Below, piece after piece: positions 20,822 to 27,797 of a DNA stretch of 31,081 nucleotides. Origin of the DNA: a virus. The notes below the pieces were generated by a model, which worked only from the letters and a program-made list of their open reading frames with translations, searched no databases and was not told the origin of the DNA. The DNA lies in the IMG/VR virus record IMGVR_UViG_3300035703_000319, positions 1 through 31,081 of that record; one strand, 5' to 3'. Each line of letters begins with the position of its first letter. Within the stretch, counting starts at the first letter, position 1. A program made the position numbers and the translations under genes.

Positions 20822-21385
20822 TCAGCTCCGCTTAATGGCAAAATTGCCTGGTCCACTGATTCTAAGCCCTGTGAGGTATCGCTCCATCAGCGGTGGCACC
20901 TTATCAGCGCCAACGGCGCCGTATCCAAGATTAGGTGTCACGTCAATGCTGCCGATCTTGACGTTTTTGTAGTCTTCAAGCCCACTAAGCCCTAATGCAT
21001 CCGTGTTGTTATGAAGGAACACGGCAAGCACAGTTTGTGCATATTTGATCTGAGTTGGGATCTCAGTATCCGTGAAGTAATCGGTTGTAATGCGGAACGG
21101 AAAGCCGACAGCGTACGTATTGATATACGTGTCAGGTTTGCGCACGCCGGTACGCGGCCACTGCAAAGCCTGCGTATCAGTAGCGCGGGCACCTAGAAAC
21201 CGCTCACGGTCAAGGCGTTGCGTTGCCGTAAATAGCGCACGGTTGCGGCTGTCAGTATTGCCGCTGTTCCAATGCTGCACATCGGAATCCTCGACAAAGC
21301 CATCAATGATCTCTTGCGCTTCAGCCAGCGTCAGGTAGGAGTTTGCGCTTGCCGACCCTACGGTTGCGTTGATTACTACTGCCAT
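20822..21385 (-). CDS. head-tail adaptor-like protein (DnaT_2-type)
   Basis: The 187-residue protein begins MAVVINATVGSASANSYLTL followed by AEAQEIIDGF, matching the G.A.ANSY.T..EA start of the family often labelled 'putative DnaT-like'. These lie directly after capsid genes and act, by context, as head-tail adaptors. Further on are RNRALFTATQRLDRERF, LQWPRTGVRKPDTYI and IPTQIKYAQTVLAVFL, the usual helical core of connector adaptors. Replication function is not implied. The 117-base upstream gap holds two hairpins (21439-21494). Confidence 0.8.
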   Translation of the reverse strand: MAVVINATVGSASANSYLTLAEAQEIIDGFVEDSDVQHWNSGNTDSRNRALFTATQRLDRERFLGARATDTQALQWPRTGVRKPDTYINTYAVGFPFRITTDYFTDTEIPTQIKYAQTVLAVFLHNNTDALGLSGLEDYKNVKIGSIDVTPNLGYGAVGADKVPPLMERYLTGLRISGPGNFAIKRS

Positions 21386-21438
21386 CGTTGGGTGGCTCCG
21401 TCATCTCAAGTTTAAGTGTGGGCTCTGCAATAGAAAGA

Positions 21439-21494
21439 GAGGCCACCTCATTAGAGGCAGCCTCCTGTTCACGCAGTCGCCGGAAAGCGAACAG
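21439..21494 (-). terminator. tandem hairpins after the capsid / decoration-like genes
   Basis: Reading leftward, CTGTTC/GAACAG (21489-21494 with 21465-21470) forms the first stem. It abuts a second hairpin made of GAGGC/GCCTC (21439-21443 with 21460-21464), a CA/CA internal loop, CCTC/GAGG and an ATTA loop. The second stem is followed on the minus strand by TCTTTCTATT, a moderately T-rich tract. This sits in the 117-base gap after the decoration-like gene. A partial terminator here would give more capsid than connector message. The rest of the gap (21386-21438) shows nothing else I can name. Confidence 0.55.
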
Positions 21495-21502
21495 GCCCAA
21501 AA

Positions 21503-21916
21503 TCAGGCAACCGCAGCAGCAGTAGAACCCAGACCATAAAGTGTGATCGCTTCAGAGCCAGAGACAACAGCAGTCACGCGACCAAGGAAAACCTTGGAGG
21601 CATTTTGAGCAACAGTTGCCACGCCGCTAACGGTCACGTCAGTGCCACCAGCCACGGTGATGGTGTTAGCGCCAGCTGACGCGTTGAGCACTACCACCAT
21701 AAAGGTAGTGCCGATAGCGCAATCACCGCCAATAGCAGCCACGATTTCCGCGGCAGTAGCGGTGGTGTAGGTGGCAGCAGCAGAAGGAACGCCACGAATG
21801 ATGACGTTGTAGCTGTTAGCTGCAGACAGGGTTGCGGTTGCAGTAGGAGCCGCCAGTTTCATCTGAGCCGGCAGAAGGCCGCCGGGGATGTCACCGAGTT
21901 CAAAAATGGATGCCAT
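21503..21916 (-). CDS. capsid decoration-like protein
   Basis: The 137-residue protein directly follows the major capsid gene. It begins MASIFELGDIPGGLLPAQMK and then becomes rich in Ala, Thr, Val and Gly with regular beta segments (TATATLSAANSYNVIIRGV; TTFMVVVLNASAGANTITVA). Size, beta content and position suit a head decoration or cement protein, but no specific family is recognised, so the role is inference. A good Shine-Dalgarno (GAGGT, eight bases before the ATG) overlaps the capsid gene's TGA, suggesting efficient and coupled translation, consistent with an abundant virion protein. Confidence 0.65.
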   Translation of the reverse strand: MASIFELGDIPGGLLPAQMKLAAPTATATLSAANSYNVIIRGVPSAAATYTTATAAEIVAAIGGDCAIGTTFMVVVLNASAGANTITVAGGTDVTVSGVATVAQNASKVFLGRVTAVVSGSEAITLYGLGSTAAAVA

Positions 21917-21927
21917 GATCAGTTACC

Positions 21928-22959
21928 TCAATCAAAGTTAGAGGTGTTGGTGGCGCGCACAATGCCGAGGTTCTTAAGCTCGTACACCTTCGACCAGTTA
22001 GCAACCGTCTCCAGCTGAGCGCGACTGGGGTTGGCAGTAGTCACCGCCCACTTAGCGCCAACAGGGTGGTAGCAGTAGTGCAGGTCGATCGACATAGCAT
22101 CGCTCTTGGCGAGGATGTCACGATCGGTTTCGGTCTGCATTGCCATCTGCTCACCGCTGGCGACAGCGCCTTGGGTGAAGAAGTAGGTGGCGTACTCGGT
22201 CGAAGAACCACTGCCGTCGGTCTGCACATCGTCAGACACGATCACGCGCAGGCCCATGTAGGTGGGGACTGTTGGATTGCCGTAAGCGCCAGCAATGCTG
22301 CCGCCAACGAAGTCAGTGACGCTAGAGGTCAGGCGTGCGTCTGTCTCGGTCACGTAGTCGATGGCTTTGCGCTCAACAAGGTCGTAATAGACCTTGGAGT
22401 GCATGGCAACAGCGGCCAGCTTGTCGCCTTGATCACCCAGCAGGCTGCGGGCTTCGGCAACATGACGAGGGCTCAGCGTGGTGGGAGTATCACCAGACTC
22501 GCCATCAATGGTCAGACCAAAGAAGGCGGCAGAGCTGGAGGTAGATCCCAGGCTGCCGAACACACCGCCAAGGCAGGACAGCAGATCCTTCTGGCGCTGG
22601 TTAGCGATGTAGTCAGCAATCTTGGCGCCAATGGCAGCCATGGGATCGGAGCCGGCAGCAAGGGCAGCCAGATCACGGGCCTCAAAAGCACGGCCACGGT
22701 GCAGGATCACGCCAACTTGCTTGTCAGCTTGGATCTTGCCAGGGGTGAGGCTGGTGCTATCGGTCAGCACCTCGAAATCGCCGGAAAGGTTTGCTTTCCA
22801 GAAGGGAACGTTGATGAAATCACCGCCCTCGGTGGCATTCAGCTCCGCCAGAGGCTGCACCACACCAGAAGCCAAGAAGGCATCACGCTGAGTGGTTTGC
22901 TCAATGACGTAAGGCGTAAATACCTCGGGGATGATGATGTCAGAGCGAAGGGTCGCCAT
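21928..22959 (-). CDS. major capsid protein
   Basis: The 343-residue product begins MATLRSDIIIPEVFTPYVIE and includes EGGDFINVPFWKANLSGDFE, then LHRGRAFEARDLAALAAGSD and RQKDLLSCLGGVFG. This N-arm plus LAALAAGSDPM pattern is typical of HK97-fold coat proteins that lie downstream of a separate scaffold gene. The C-terminal part has ALAKSDAMSIDLHYCYHPVG-like content ending in KWAVTTANPSRAQLETV. The start ATG at 22959 has a clear Shine-Dalgarno (GAGGA, six bases away), one of the strongest in the window, as expected for the most abundant protein. The upstream 84-base gap carries a tandem repeat (22986-23021). Confidence 0.9.
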   Translation of the reverse strand: MATLRSDIIIPEVFTPYVIEQTTQRDAFLASGVVQPLAELNATEGGDFINVPFWKANLSGDFEVLTDSTSLTPGKIQADKQVGVILHRGRAFEARDLAALAAGSDPMAAIGAKIADYIANQRQKDLLSCLGGVFGSLGSTSSSAAFFGLTIDGESGDTPTTLSPRHVAEARSLLGDQGDKLAAVAMHSKVYYDLVERKAIDYVTETDARLTSSVTDFVGGSIAGAYGNPTVPTYMGLRVIVSDDVQTDGSGSSTEYATYFFTQGAVASGEQMAMQTETDRDILAKSDAMSIDLHYCYHPVGAKWAVTTANPSRAQLETVANWSKVYELKNLGIVRATNTSNFD

Positions 22960-22985
22960 GACTAATCCTCAAAAAGGGTTTACGG

Positions 22986-23021
22986 ATGTGGGCGCAGCCC
23001 TAGGCTCTATGTGGCGCAGCC
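22986..23021 (-). repeat. tandem repeat upstream of the capsid gene
   Basis: Two near-identical units, ATGTGGGCGCAGCC (22986-22999) and ATGTGGCGCAGCC (23009-23021), differ by one extra G. The shared GGCGCAGCC cores start 22 bases apart, about two helical turns. They lie in the 84-base gap between the scaffold and capsid genes, upstream of the capsid ribosome binding site. The first unit also holds a small hairpin (GGGC, GCA loop, GCCC). A protein-binding site or an RNA feature tuning capsid expression is possible. No promoter was identified here. Confidence 0.5.
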
Positions 23022-23043
23022 ATCACGAGCAGACACTCAAATA

Positions 23044-23715
23044 CTAACGGTTAGCTGCAGCTTTCATCCGCTCGTATAGGTCGCGGTCTGTACGGAATAG
23101 ACGCGACTGCTCTGTGAGGTTGAATGTATCGCGGCTGAATGGATTGCTCATGCCAGCCGGGATAGCGCCATTGCTGCCGCCGGTTGGTGCGCCGCTGCCT
23201 TGTGGCTTGGGTTGCTTCTGCATCCATGCCGGCAGTGTTTTGGCCCATTCAGCAACAGGCTTGCGTTCGTAGCCGTCAACAACCACAACGGTGCCGTCGG
23301 GTTCGCGTTGGATTGCGTCAGGCGACAGCTTTGTCTTCAGCACAAGGTCAGGATCGTGCACGATGTCAGCCAGTGCCGTGACCGCAGGTGTAACAAGCTC
23401 TAGTTCGCGGACGCGGGCTTCAAGTGTTGCGATGCGCTGGTCTTTTTCCGCCGTCGCCTCACGGAACTGCTGCTCCAGAGCTTGTCGTGCCTCTTGGTAT
23501 TTGCCTTGTGATTCCAGTTGCTGCTGCTCATAGTTGCGCTTGAACTCCAGCAGTTCATCGACATTGACCCCATCAGGCGCCTTGGACTTCTTTGCTGCAC
23601 GCAGCTCGGCAATCAGCTCTTGATTCTTGCGTTCTAGCGCTTCTACGCTGCGCTGCAACGCTTCAGCTTCAACCCCAGTAGCCGCAGACTCTTGGGTTTG
23701 TTGTTCATCAGACAT
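23044..23715 (-). CDS. capsid scaffolding protein
   Basis: The 223-residue protein starts MSDEQQTQESAATGVEAEAL and has a long charged coiled coil to about residue 105 (SVEALERKNQELIAELRAAK; QQFREATAEKDQRIATLEAR). Then come a beta hairpin-like stretch (REPDGTVVVVDGYERKP) and a basic helical C-terminus (NPFSRDTFNLTEQSRLFR), the part that usually contacts coat protein. Composition, lack of Cys and position before the capsid gene fit the GP20-like scaffold group. A 6-base stem (TAAGCC/GGCTTA, 23719-23733) lies in the short gap just ahead of the ATG. Confidence 0.85.
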   Translation of the reverse strand: MSDEQQTQESAATGVEAEALQRSVEALERKNQELIAELRAAKKSKAPDGVNVDELLEFKRNYEQQQLESQGKYQEARQALEQQFREATAEKDQRIATLEARVRELELVTPAVTALADIVHDPDLVLKTKLSPDAIQREPDGTVVVVDGYERKPVAEWAKTLPAWMQKQPKPQGSGAPTGGSNGAIPAGMSNPFSRDTFNLTEQSRLFRTDRDLYERMKAAANR

Positions 23716-23750
23716 GGATAAGCCGCAGGCTTAATTACACGATAAGAATA

Positions 23751-23912
23751 TCACTTGCGCTTGCGTTTTTTAGCAGTCTTAGCCGCAGCCTTGAACGCAG
23801 CAGCAGTAGGCCTCCCCTCTTCGCCCCTACGTGCCATGCGCTCTTTGCTGCCAGCTTCAATACGCTTGCGTTTAGCGGCAATGTTGGCGTATAGGCCAGG
23901 CTTTTTAGCCAT
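23751..23912 (-). CDS. small strongly basic phage protein (53 aa)
   Basis: The product starts MAKKPGLYANIAAKRKRIEA, continues GSKERMARRGEEGRPTAAAF and ends KTAKKRKRK. I recall this layout (MAKKPGLYANI, a GS.E.MR turn, PTAAAFK..AKTAK) from many phages, where it sits near head genes; its function is not settled. The high Lys/Arg content suggests contact with DNA, RNA or acidic scaffold. Its ATG at 23912 shares a base with the TGA of the preceding 45-residue gene (TGATG), supporting coupled translation. Confidence 0.8.
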   Translation of the reverse strand: MAKKPGLYANIAAKRKRIEAGSKERMARRGEEGRPTAAAFKAAAKTAKKRKRK

Positions 23913-24049
23913 CACTTCTTACCCTTGCGTGATTTGCCGGCTTTTGCGAGCGCGATTGCCACCGCTTGCTTTTGTGGCTTGCCTTTTTTCATCTCGGTTT
24001 TGATGTTGGCTGATACTACAGCCTGCGACTTGCCCCGTTTCAATGGCAT
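23912..24049 (-). CDS. small basic phage protein (45 aa)
   Basis: The product is MPLKRGKSQAVVSANIKTEM followed by KKGKPQKQAVAIALAKAGKS and RKGKK. This is a pattern I know from many phages: MPLK.G.S..V.S.NI, then a G.PQKQAVAIAL helix and a basic end. Function is unknown; position beside head genes is usual. It lies entirely, but for its stop, inside the 3' half of the ORF 23919-24218 in a different frame, and its stop overlaps the next start by one base. The pattern match makes this the more certain of the two overlapping frames. Confidence 0.8.
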   Translation of the reverse strand: MPLKRGKSQAVVSANIKTEMKKGKPQKQAVAIALAKAGKSRKGKK

Positions 24050-24218
24050 CGCGCCATTCCTCGATACCTGTTAACAGTGTAGAACCGTCTGCTGTTGCCC
24101 AGCCCTTATCGGTGTAGATAGCTGGCACCCATGCCTCGCCATGTAGGGCCTCTACGGGATCGCTTGAGATGAAATAGATGCCAGCATTCTGAAAATGACG
24201 GAGCCTAGGCAGGTCCAT
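23919..24218 (-). CDS. hypothetical protein, 3' half overlapped by another gene
   Basis: The 99-residue frame begins at ATG 24218, overlapping the MuF-like gene by 14 bases, with MDLPRLRHFQNAGIYFISSD and then EALHGEAWVPAIYTDKGWAT and GSTLLTGIEEWRDAIE. The first 57 residues look like a genuine folded protein (aromatic, mixed charge). The last 42 are low in hydrophobics and rich in Gln, Arg, Lys and Ser, as expected of the shadow of the basic 45-residue gene read in another frame. A natural end near residue 57-60 may have been lost by mutation of a stop, or the tail may be real overprinted sequence. No family is recognised. Confidence 0.6.
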   Translation of the reverse strand: MDLPRLRHFQNAGIYFISSDPVEALHGEAWVPAIYTDKGWATADGSTLLTGIEEWRDAIETGQVAGCSISQHQNRDEKRQATKASGGNRARKSRQITQG

Positions 24219-25395
24219 ATCGTGCGCGTAGCTGATCTAAGGTTAGCTCTGAGCCGTCATCACGGACTAACTTGGCGATGGCATCAGTCGGGCCGTATTT
24301 GTCGGCAAGTCGGTTGAAATACGGCACTTTGTTAGCGCCCAATGCCTTGGCCTTGGTTTCAAGGTCTTGCTTTGCCAGCCATTGCCCATAAGTCTGATCC
24401 GCCGGCACTTGGCCACCTGCTGATGCACGTTTAGCCGGTGGTGGCGGCGTGAACCCTAGTTCGTCGTAATCAATCACCGGCACCGTGGTTGATCTGCAGT
24501 TGAAATGCTGCGGCGGAGTCGGACCCTTGCCGTATTCAAACTCACGGCCATCCAATGCACGGCAAATGCTGCTGGTGCGGGTATCCAGTGTTGCCACATA
24601 GCGATACTTTTTAGTGATGTCTTGATTGGCTTCATACACCTGCTGACTAGCTGCATTGGCTACTTGGTTGATACTGGTGCGCACAAGGCTAACGATCTGA
24701 TTGTCGGCAACTGCTGTTGCTTGGCCGCCTGCTGCAACTAGTTGCTTTACGGTTTTGGCCTCTTCGCCAAATTCAAGGTTTCCGATCAGCCGCTTGGCAA
24801 TGGCTGGCGTCGGCTCACCAGTCAGCAAGCCTTGCCGCACGACTTGCGAAAACCGCTCAGCCTGATCAACGGCAATGCCGCGGAATGCTTTGGTGACCAC
24901 TTCGCCATTGGGCAGTGTGATCGTGGCACCTTGCGCTGCGGTGAGGCTGAACGTCGCCGGTGCACCTTGCACAGCAGCAAACAGGTCATCCGACAGTGCT
25001 ACCACATTGATCTGTGTCGGATCAGTGGTGACCACTGATTGCGCAAACTGCGGGCTGATCTCAACGGTGCGCACCGCATCACGTGCACCTACTGGCAATG
25101 CACGCCGCAGTTGATCGGTCACAAACTCAGATTGCAGCTGCGCAATGCCTTGCAGCTCCAATGCTGTCAGCTCCGTTGCATCGCCTGCCCAGCCTGCTAG
25201 CGACTCCTTCAGTTGAGCAAGAATTGCCCGCAGCCGCGCCGCCTTGACTGGCGCCGACAGCTCATCAATGGTGCGCAGCTGATTGACAGCATCAATGATG
25301 ATGTCGTTGTAAGCATTAATGACACGCCGAGCAACGCTATTGCTGTAGCGGTTTAAGTCGATTGCATTCCGGTATAGCGCTTCTGGTGTGCTCAT
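24205..25395 (-). CDS. MuF / SPP1 gp7-like minor head protein
   Basis: The 396-residue protein has an N-terminal helical part and the MuF signature at about 266-301: YVATLDTRTSSICRALDGRE, then a PP-containing loop and HFNCRST, with cysteines at 278 and 300 in the usual places. The segment at about 170-250 (FRGIAVDQAERFSQVVRQGL; DNQIVSLVRTSINQVANAAS) is the family's helical core. Such proteins are packed in small numbers next to the portal and influence DNA ejection. A C-terminal region (about 330-396, YGQWLAKQDLETKAKALGAN) follows a Pro-rich linker. It overlaps its upstream neighbour by four bases. Confidence 0.88.
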   Translation of the reverse strand: MSTPEALYRNAIDLNRYSNSVARRVINAYNDIIIDAVNQLRTIDELSAPVKAARLRAILAQLKESLAGWAGDATELTALELQGIAQLQSEFVTDQLRRALPVGARDAVRTVEISPQFAQSVVTTDPTQINVVALSDDLFAAVQGAPATFSLTAAQGATITLPNGEVVTKAFRGIAVDQAERFSQVVRQGLLTGEPTPAIAKRLIGNLEFGEEAKTVKQLVAAGGQATAVADNQIVSLVRTSINQVANAASQQVYEANQDITKKYRYVATLDTRTSSICRALDGREFEYGKGPTPPQHFNCRSTTVPVIDYDELGFTPPPPAKRASAGGQVPADQTYGQWLAKQDLETKAKALGANKVPYFNRLADKYGPTDAIAKLVRDDGSELTLDQLRARYGPA

Positions 25396-25646
25396 TGTTG
25401 AATGCCAAGATCTTCCGGTTGGTAGCCGCTTCGGATGCTGACATTAGCGCCGCGGTTCAATGCCGTGGTGACCAATGCAGCGAATGCGTCGTAACCGTTT
25501 TGGCCGTCTTCTAATAGGACTGTTTCATCTATTTCATCAGCCTTGCCGTCTTTGTACCAGCTGATCCGCACGATGGCTAAGACCTGTTCTGGCAGAGCGC
25601 TGACGTGATAATCAAGCTCTTGTCTCCTCGGTTTCCTCGGTTCCAT
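25392..25646 (-). CDS. small hypothetical protein between portal and MuF genes
   Basis: The frame could start at 25727, but that would overlap the portal gene by 116 bases. I prefer ATG 25646 (84 residues, 35-base overlap), giving MEPRKPRRQELDYHVSALPE followed by QVLAIVRISWYKDGKADEID and a helical end with AFAALVTTALNRGANVSIRS. ATG 25655 is equally possible. There is no Shine-Dalgarno near either start. The core looks like a compact alpha/beta fold (VRISWYKDGK, then LLEDGQNGYDAFAALV). No family is known to me. It is probably co-translated with the MuF-like gene, which it overlaps by four bases. Confidence 0.65.
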   Translation of the reverse strand: MEPRKPRRQELDYHVSALPEQVLAIVRISWYKDGKADEIDETVLLEDGQNGYDAFAALVTTALNRGANVSIRSGYQPEDLGIQQ

Positions 25647-27057
25647 CCAGATCATCAGGTCCACTAATCGGTCGGTCACCCAGTCCAGCAGGTTGTAGAT
25701 CAAGCCCCGCATTGGCCGTAGCCTCAAGCTCTTCGTCTACATTAAAGTCGTCTCCCAACACATCGCCTTCGGCCAGCTCACGCAGCAGCGTTTCCTGCGT
25801 AATGGTGCCTGCGGTGTAAAGCTGCAGCAGCGCTTGAATCTCTTGCGGCTCAAGGCGTGTGCCAAGGAAGTCACGGTTGACATAACTGCTGCCAGGAGAT
25901 GTGCTGTTGCCGATGTACTGCGCATGAAACTGCAGGCAGTTGTCGATCATGTCCTGCACGTTCTGCGCAATCACCATCATGGTGCTGTCGCCTTGACTGC
26001 GATCAATGCGCTTTGCCTCAGCAGTTTCAGCCGATAGCTTCTGCCCCAAAACCGCCGATAGCCCGAGCTCGTTGATCTGCAGCGCAAGCTGCTCAAGCCT
26101 ACGAAACTGATAATCAAAACTGCGGCCAGCGGGTTCGATGTATTCAGCGCGGCCATCAGCAGGAAATGCGATCGCCTCGCCGGGTCCGGCGCTGACTTCC
26201 TCTGCTGCAGATGGGAAGCCATAAAACGCCAGCATCGGCACAGCGCTGATGTGGAGTTGGTTATCCAAATCGCTCTGGATCTGATACGCCTTTAGGTTCA
26301 GCTCAGCGATGTCTTCCAGCGGCGGCCGTGACTCCATGAAGCCATGCCGCTGCGCATAAGCAACTGAGAAGGGAATCTCAGAAAGGCTTGTGCGGCCTTC
26401 GTCGACAACCTTAAAGTCGCCGTTGTCTTGCTTCTGATGCAGTTGGAATTCACCTGGCGTCAGCACCCGGATCTGCTCCACTGCTTTCTCGCCAAACTCA
26501 CCATCAGGCACGGCGACCGTCTCGGCAAGTCGCAGTTGCGTTAGCACCTGCCGGCCTTCCTGCTGCTCAGCACGCCAGCCAAGGATCTGCCGTGGCGTGT
26601 ATGTCACCCAGTAGGGTCTACCCCCATTAGCAGGTGCATCCACCAGTACACCAACGTGGCCATAGCGGACCATCTTGCGTGTGGTTTCAAATGTCCAGAC
26701 ATTTAAATCATCTCCCAAAAGGTTTACGTCAAATAACTGCTCACGGATCACATCTGCTGTGTCGTCAAGTCGCACGGGCTTGCGTGTGAGCATCCCTGCC
26801 AGCATCCGTTCTAGGCGTTGGTAAAACGGCGGGCAAACACTGCGTGCTAAGCGGTTGTCGTAGGACTCATCTAATTCACGCGGCTCCTGCGGCAGATAAC
26901 GGCGATGCTTGCGCCGCATCCCATAGGTGCCTTGCAGCAGATCTTCAATCAGGATCCAATGCGGCTCTTGCGCGTACCATGCCGTGTTGGCATCTTGCAC
27001 GCGAGTAACGCGGCGCTGCGCAATAGGCCGGTCGTATGCATTAAAGCCGGTGTACAT
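25612..27057 (-). CDS. portal protein (DUF4055-type)
   Basis: The 481-residue product lies between terminase and MuF genes. Its sequence (YDNRLARSVCPPFYQRLERM; LAGMLTRKP; GHVGVLVDAPANGGRPYWVT; TPRQILGW; LEDIAELNLKAYQIQSDLDN) follows the DUF4055 portal pattern: an NRL..S...P... start, a LVD.P......PY...Y....I..W core and a LA.LN...YQ..SD helix near the middle. The C-terminal clip and crown region includes SAETAEAKRIDRSQGDSTMM. The very acidic tail (DDLDGTEETEETRA) is where the next small gene overlaps. Twelve copies should form the DNA channel and terminase docking site. Confidence 0.9.
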   Translation of the reverse strand: MYTGFNAYDRPIAQRRVTRVQDANTAWYAQEPHWILIEDLLQGTYGMRRKHRRYLPQEPRELDESYDNRLARSVCPPFYQRLERMLAGMLTRKPVRLDDTADVIREQLFDVNLLGDDLNVWTFETTRKMVRYGHVGVLVDAPANGGRPYWVTYTPRQILGWRAEQQEGRQVLTQLRLAETVAVPDGEFGEKAVEQIRVLTPGEFQLHQKQDNGDFKVVDEGRTSLSEIPFSVAYAQRHGFMESRPPLEDIAELNLKAYQIQSDLDNQLHISAVPMLAFYGFPSAAEEVSAGPGEAIAFPADGRAEYIEPAGRSFDYQFRRLEQLALQINELGLSAVLGQKLSAETAEAKRIDRSQGDSTMMVIAQNVQDMIDNCLQFHAQYIGNSTSPGSSYVNRDFLGTRLEPQEIQALLQLYTAGTITQETLLRELAEGDVLGDDFNVDEELEATANAGLDLQPAGLGDRPISGPDDLDGTEETEETRA

Positions 27058-27083
27058 TACAGCGCCGCAGTCATAGGTGCAGT

Positions 27084-27404
27084 TTAGGCAGCAGTCAACG
27101 TGATGCTATTGCGGCCAATCTTGATGTCAAACTCAGCGCCGGGCTCGTAGCCCATCTCGCGCAGGTAGCCATCACCGATTTGCAGCTTGCCGTTGAATTG
27201 CACCTTGGCCTTGTAGGTCAGGCCGCGGCCGCGCTTTGCTGTCTTGCTGCCTAGGTCAACGCCTTTGGCTTCCAGCAGCGCTTCATAGAACTGCGTGAAT
27301 GCCACGCGATCCTTGATCACGTAGCCGCAAGCGCGCACCAGTTCGGACTTAGGCGCATTGCCCAGTTCTTTGACCTTTGCGAGTAGTTCAGCACCCTTGA
27401 GCAT
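27084..27404 (-). CDS. cyanobacterial AbrB-like (cAbrB) transcription regulator
   Basis: From ATG 27404 (106 residues) the protein has both hallmarks of cAbrB proteins (the Sll0359/Sll0822/CalA family): the conserved N-terminal block LKGAELLAKVKELGNAPKSE, VRACGY and FTQFYEALLEAKGVDLG (about 2-52), and a C-terminal swapped-hairpin AbrB domain, LTYKAKVQFNGKLQIGDGYL then PGAEFDIKIGRNSITL (about 62-104). In cyanobacteria these bind DNA and tune carbon and nitrogen metabolism and other genes. The loop after ACGY is shortened (VIKDRVA). A TTG at 27443, overlapping the previous stop as TTGA, would add 13 residues; neither start has a clear Shine-Dalgarno. It probably alters host, or its own, gene expression. 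Confidence 0.9.
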   Translation of the reverse strand: MLKGAELLAKVKELGNAPKSELVRACGYVIKDRVAFTQFYEALLEAKGVDLGSKTAKRGRGLTYKAKVQFNGKLQIGDGYLREMGYEPGAEFDIKIGRNSITLTAA

Positions 27405-27439
27405 GGGTAGAGTTAATGATTGGACTGATGGAGTGTAGC

Positions 27440-27646
27440 TCAATCAACGCCCGCTGCAACCATCAAGCCGCCCAAAAATACCGCAATGAAGAATAGGTAA
27501 ACAGCAAGTGCTAGTAGTGGTCCGCCTAAGGCAAAGCCTGCGGCGGCAATGAAATGCACTGCCATGACCCAAATGAAAAACCAAATAACTAGCGCTGCGC
27601 TGCGGATGAAAGCCTTTAAGAATCTCATAGTGTTACTTGAACTCAT
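27440..27646 (-). CDS. small two-helix membrane protein
   Basis: The 68-residue frame starts at ATG 27646, 14 bases inside the previous gene; the second in-frame ATG at 27628 (62 residues, MRFLKAFIRSAALVIWFFIW) begins four bases after that gene's stop and may be the true start. Two hydrophobic helices are evident, ALVIWFFIWVMAVHFIAAAGF and LLALAVYLFFIAVFLGGLMV, joined by a short Gly/Pro turn, with basic residues before the first helix. Size and topology would fit a class II holin, but it lies far from the endolysin, among regulatory-looking genes, so a role in host membrane modification is also possible. Confidence 0.7.
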   Translation of the reverse strand: MSSSNTMRFLKAFIRSAALVIWFFIWVMAVHFIAAAGFALGGPLLALAVYLFFIAVFLGGLMVAAGVD

Positions 27647-27797
27647 CGCTTAACAAAAGTGCAGTATCGACCAGTTTGCAAAAGTCCGCGACGCAGCAGG
27701 CGTGGCATACAGTTCTGTCGTTTTCAAGTTGCCATCCATCTGGCGGTCCTTTGTCTTGACCGATAGGACCGCCGCAATCAGCGCAGATCACGCCCAT
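27633..27797 (-). CDS. Cys-rich zinc-ribbon-like small protein (54 aa)
   Basis: The product begins MGVICADCGGPIGQDKGPPD, then GWQLENDRTVCHACCVADFC. It has a CxxC pair at 5 and 8 and a CxxCC cluster at 31, 34 and 35 preceded by TV, the layout of a small zinc ribbon, with a short helical tail (KLVDTALLLSDEFK). The start ATG at 27797 overlaps the stop of the preceding Cys-rich gene by 10 bases; the end overlaps the membrane-protein frame. Zinc ribbons of this size mostly mediate protein or nucleic acid contacts. The function is unknown. Confidence 0.75.
   Translation of the reverse strand: MGVICADCGGPIGQDKGPPDGWQLENDRTVCHACCVADFCKLVDTALLLSDEFK

Noticed and set aside
22066-22965. 299-residue rightward open frame opposite the capsid gene
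   Set aside because: It mirrors the major capsid coding frame exactly; composition (Gly/His/Arg/Gln-rich) is that of an antisense shadow.
23735-23750. Extended -10-like TGATATTCT just after the 53-residue gene, as a scaffold/capsid promoter
   Set aside because: Only four of six -10 matches and no -35-like hexamer at suitable distance; too weak to list.
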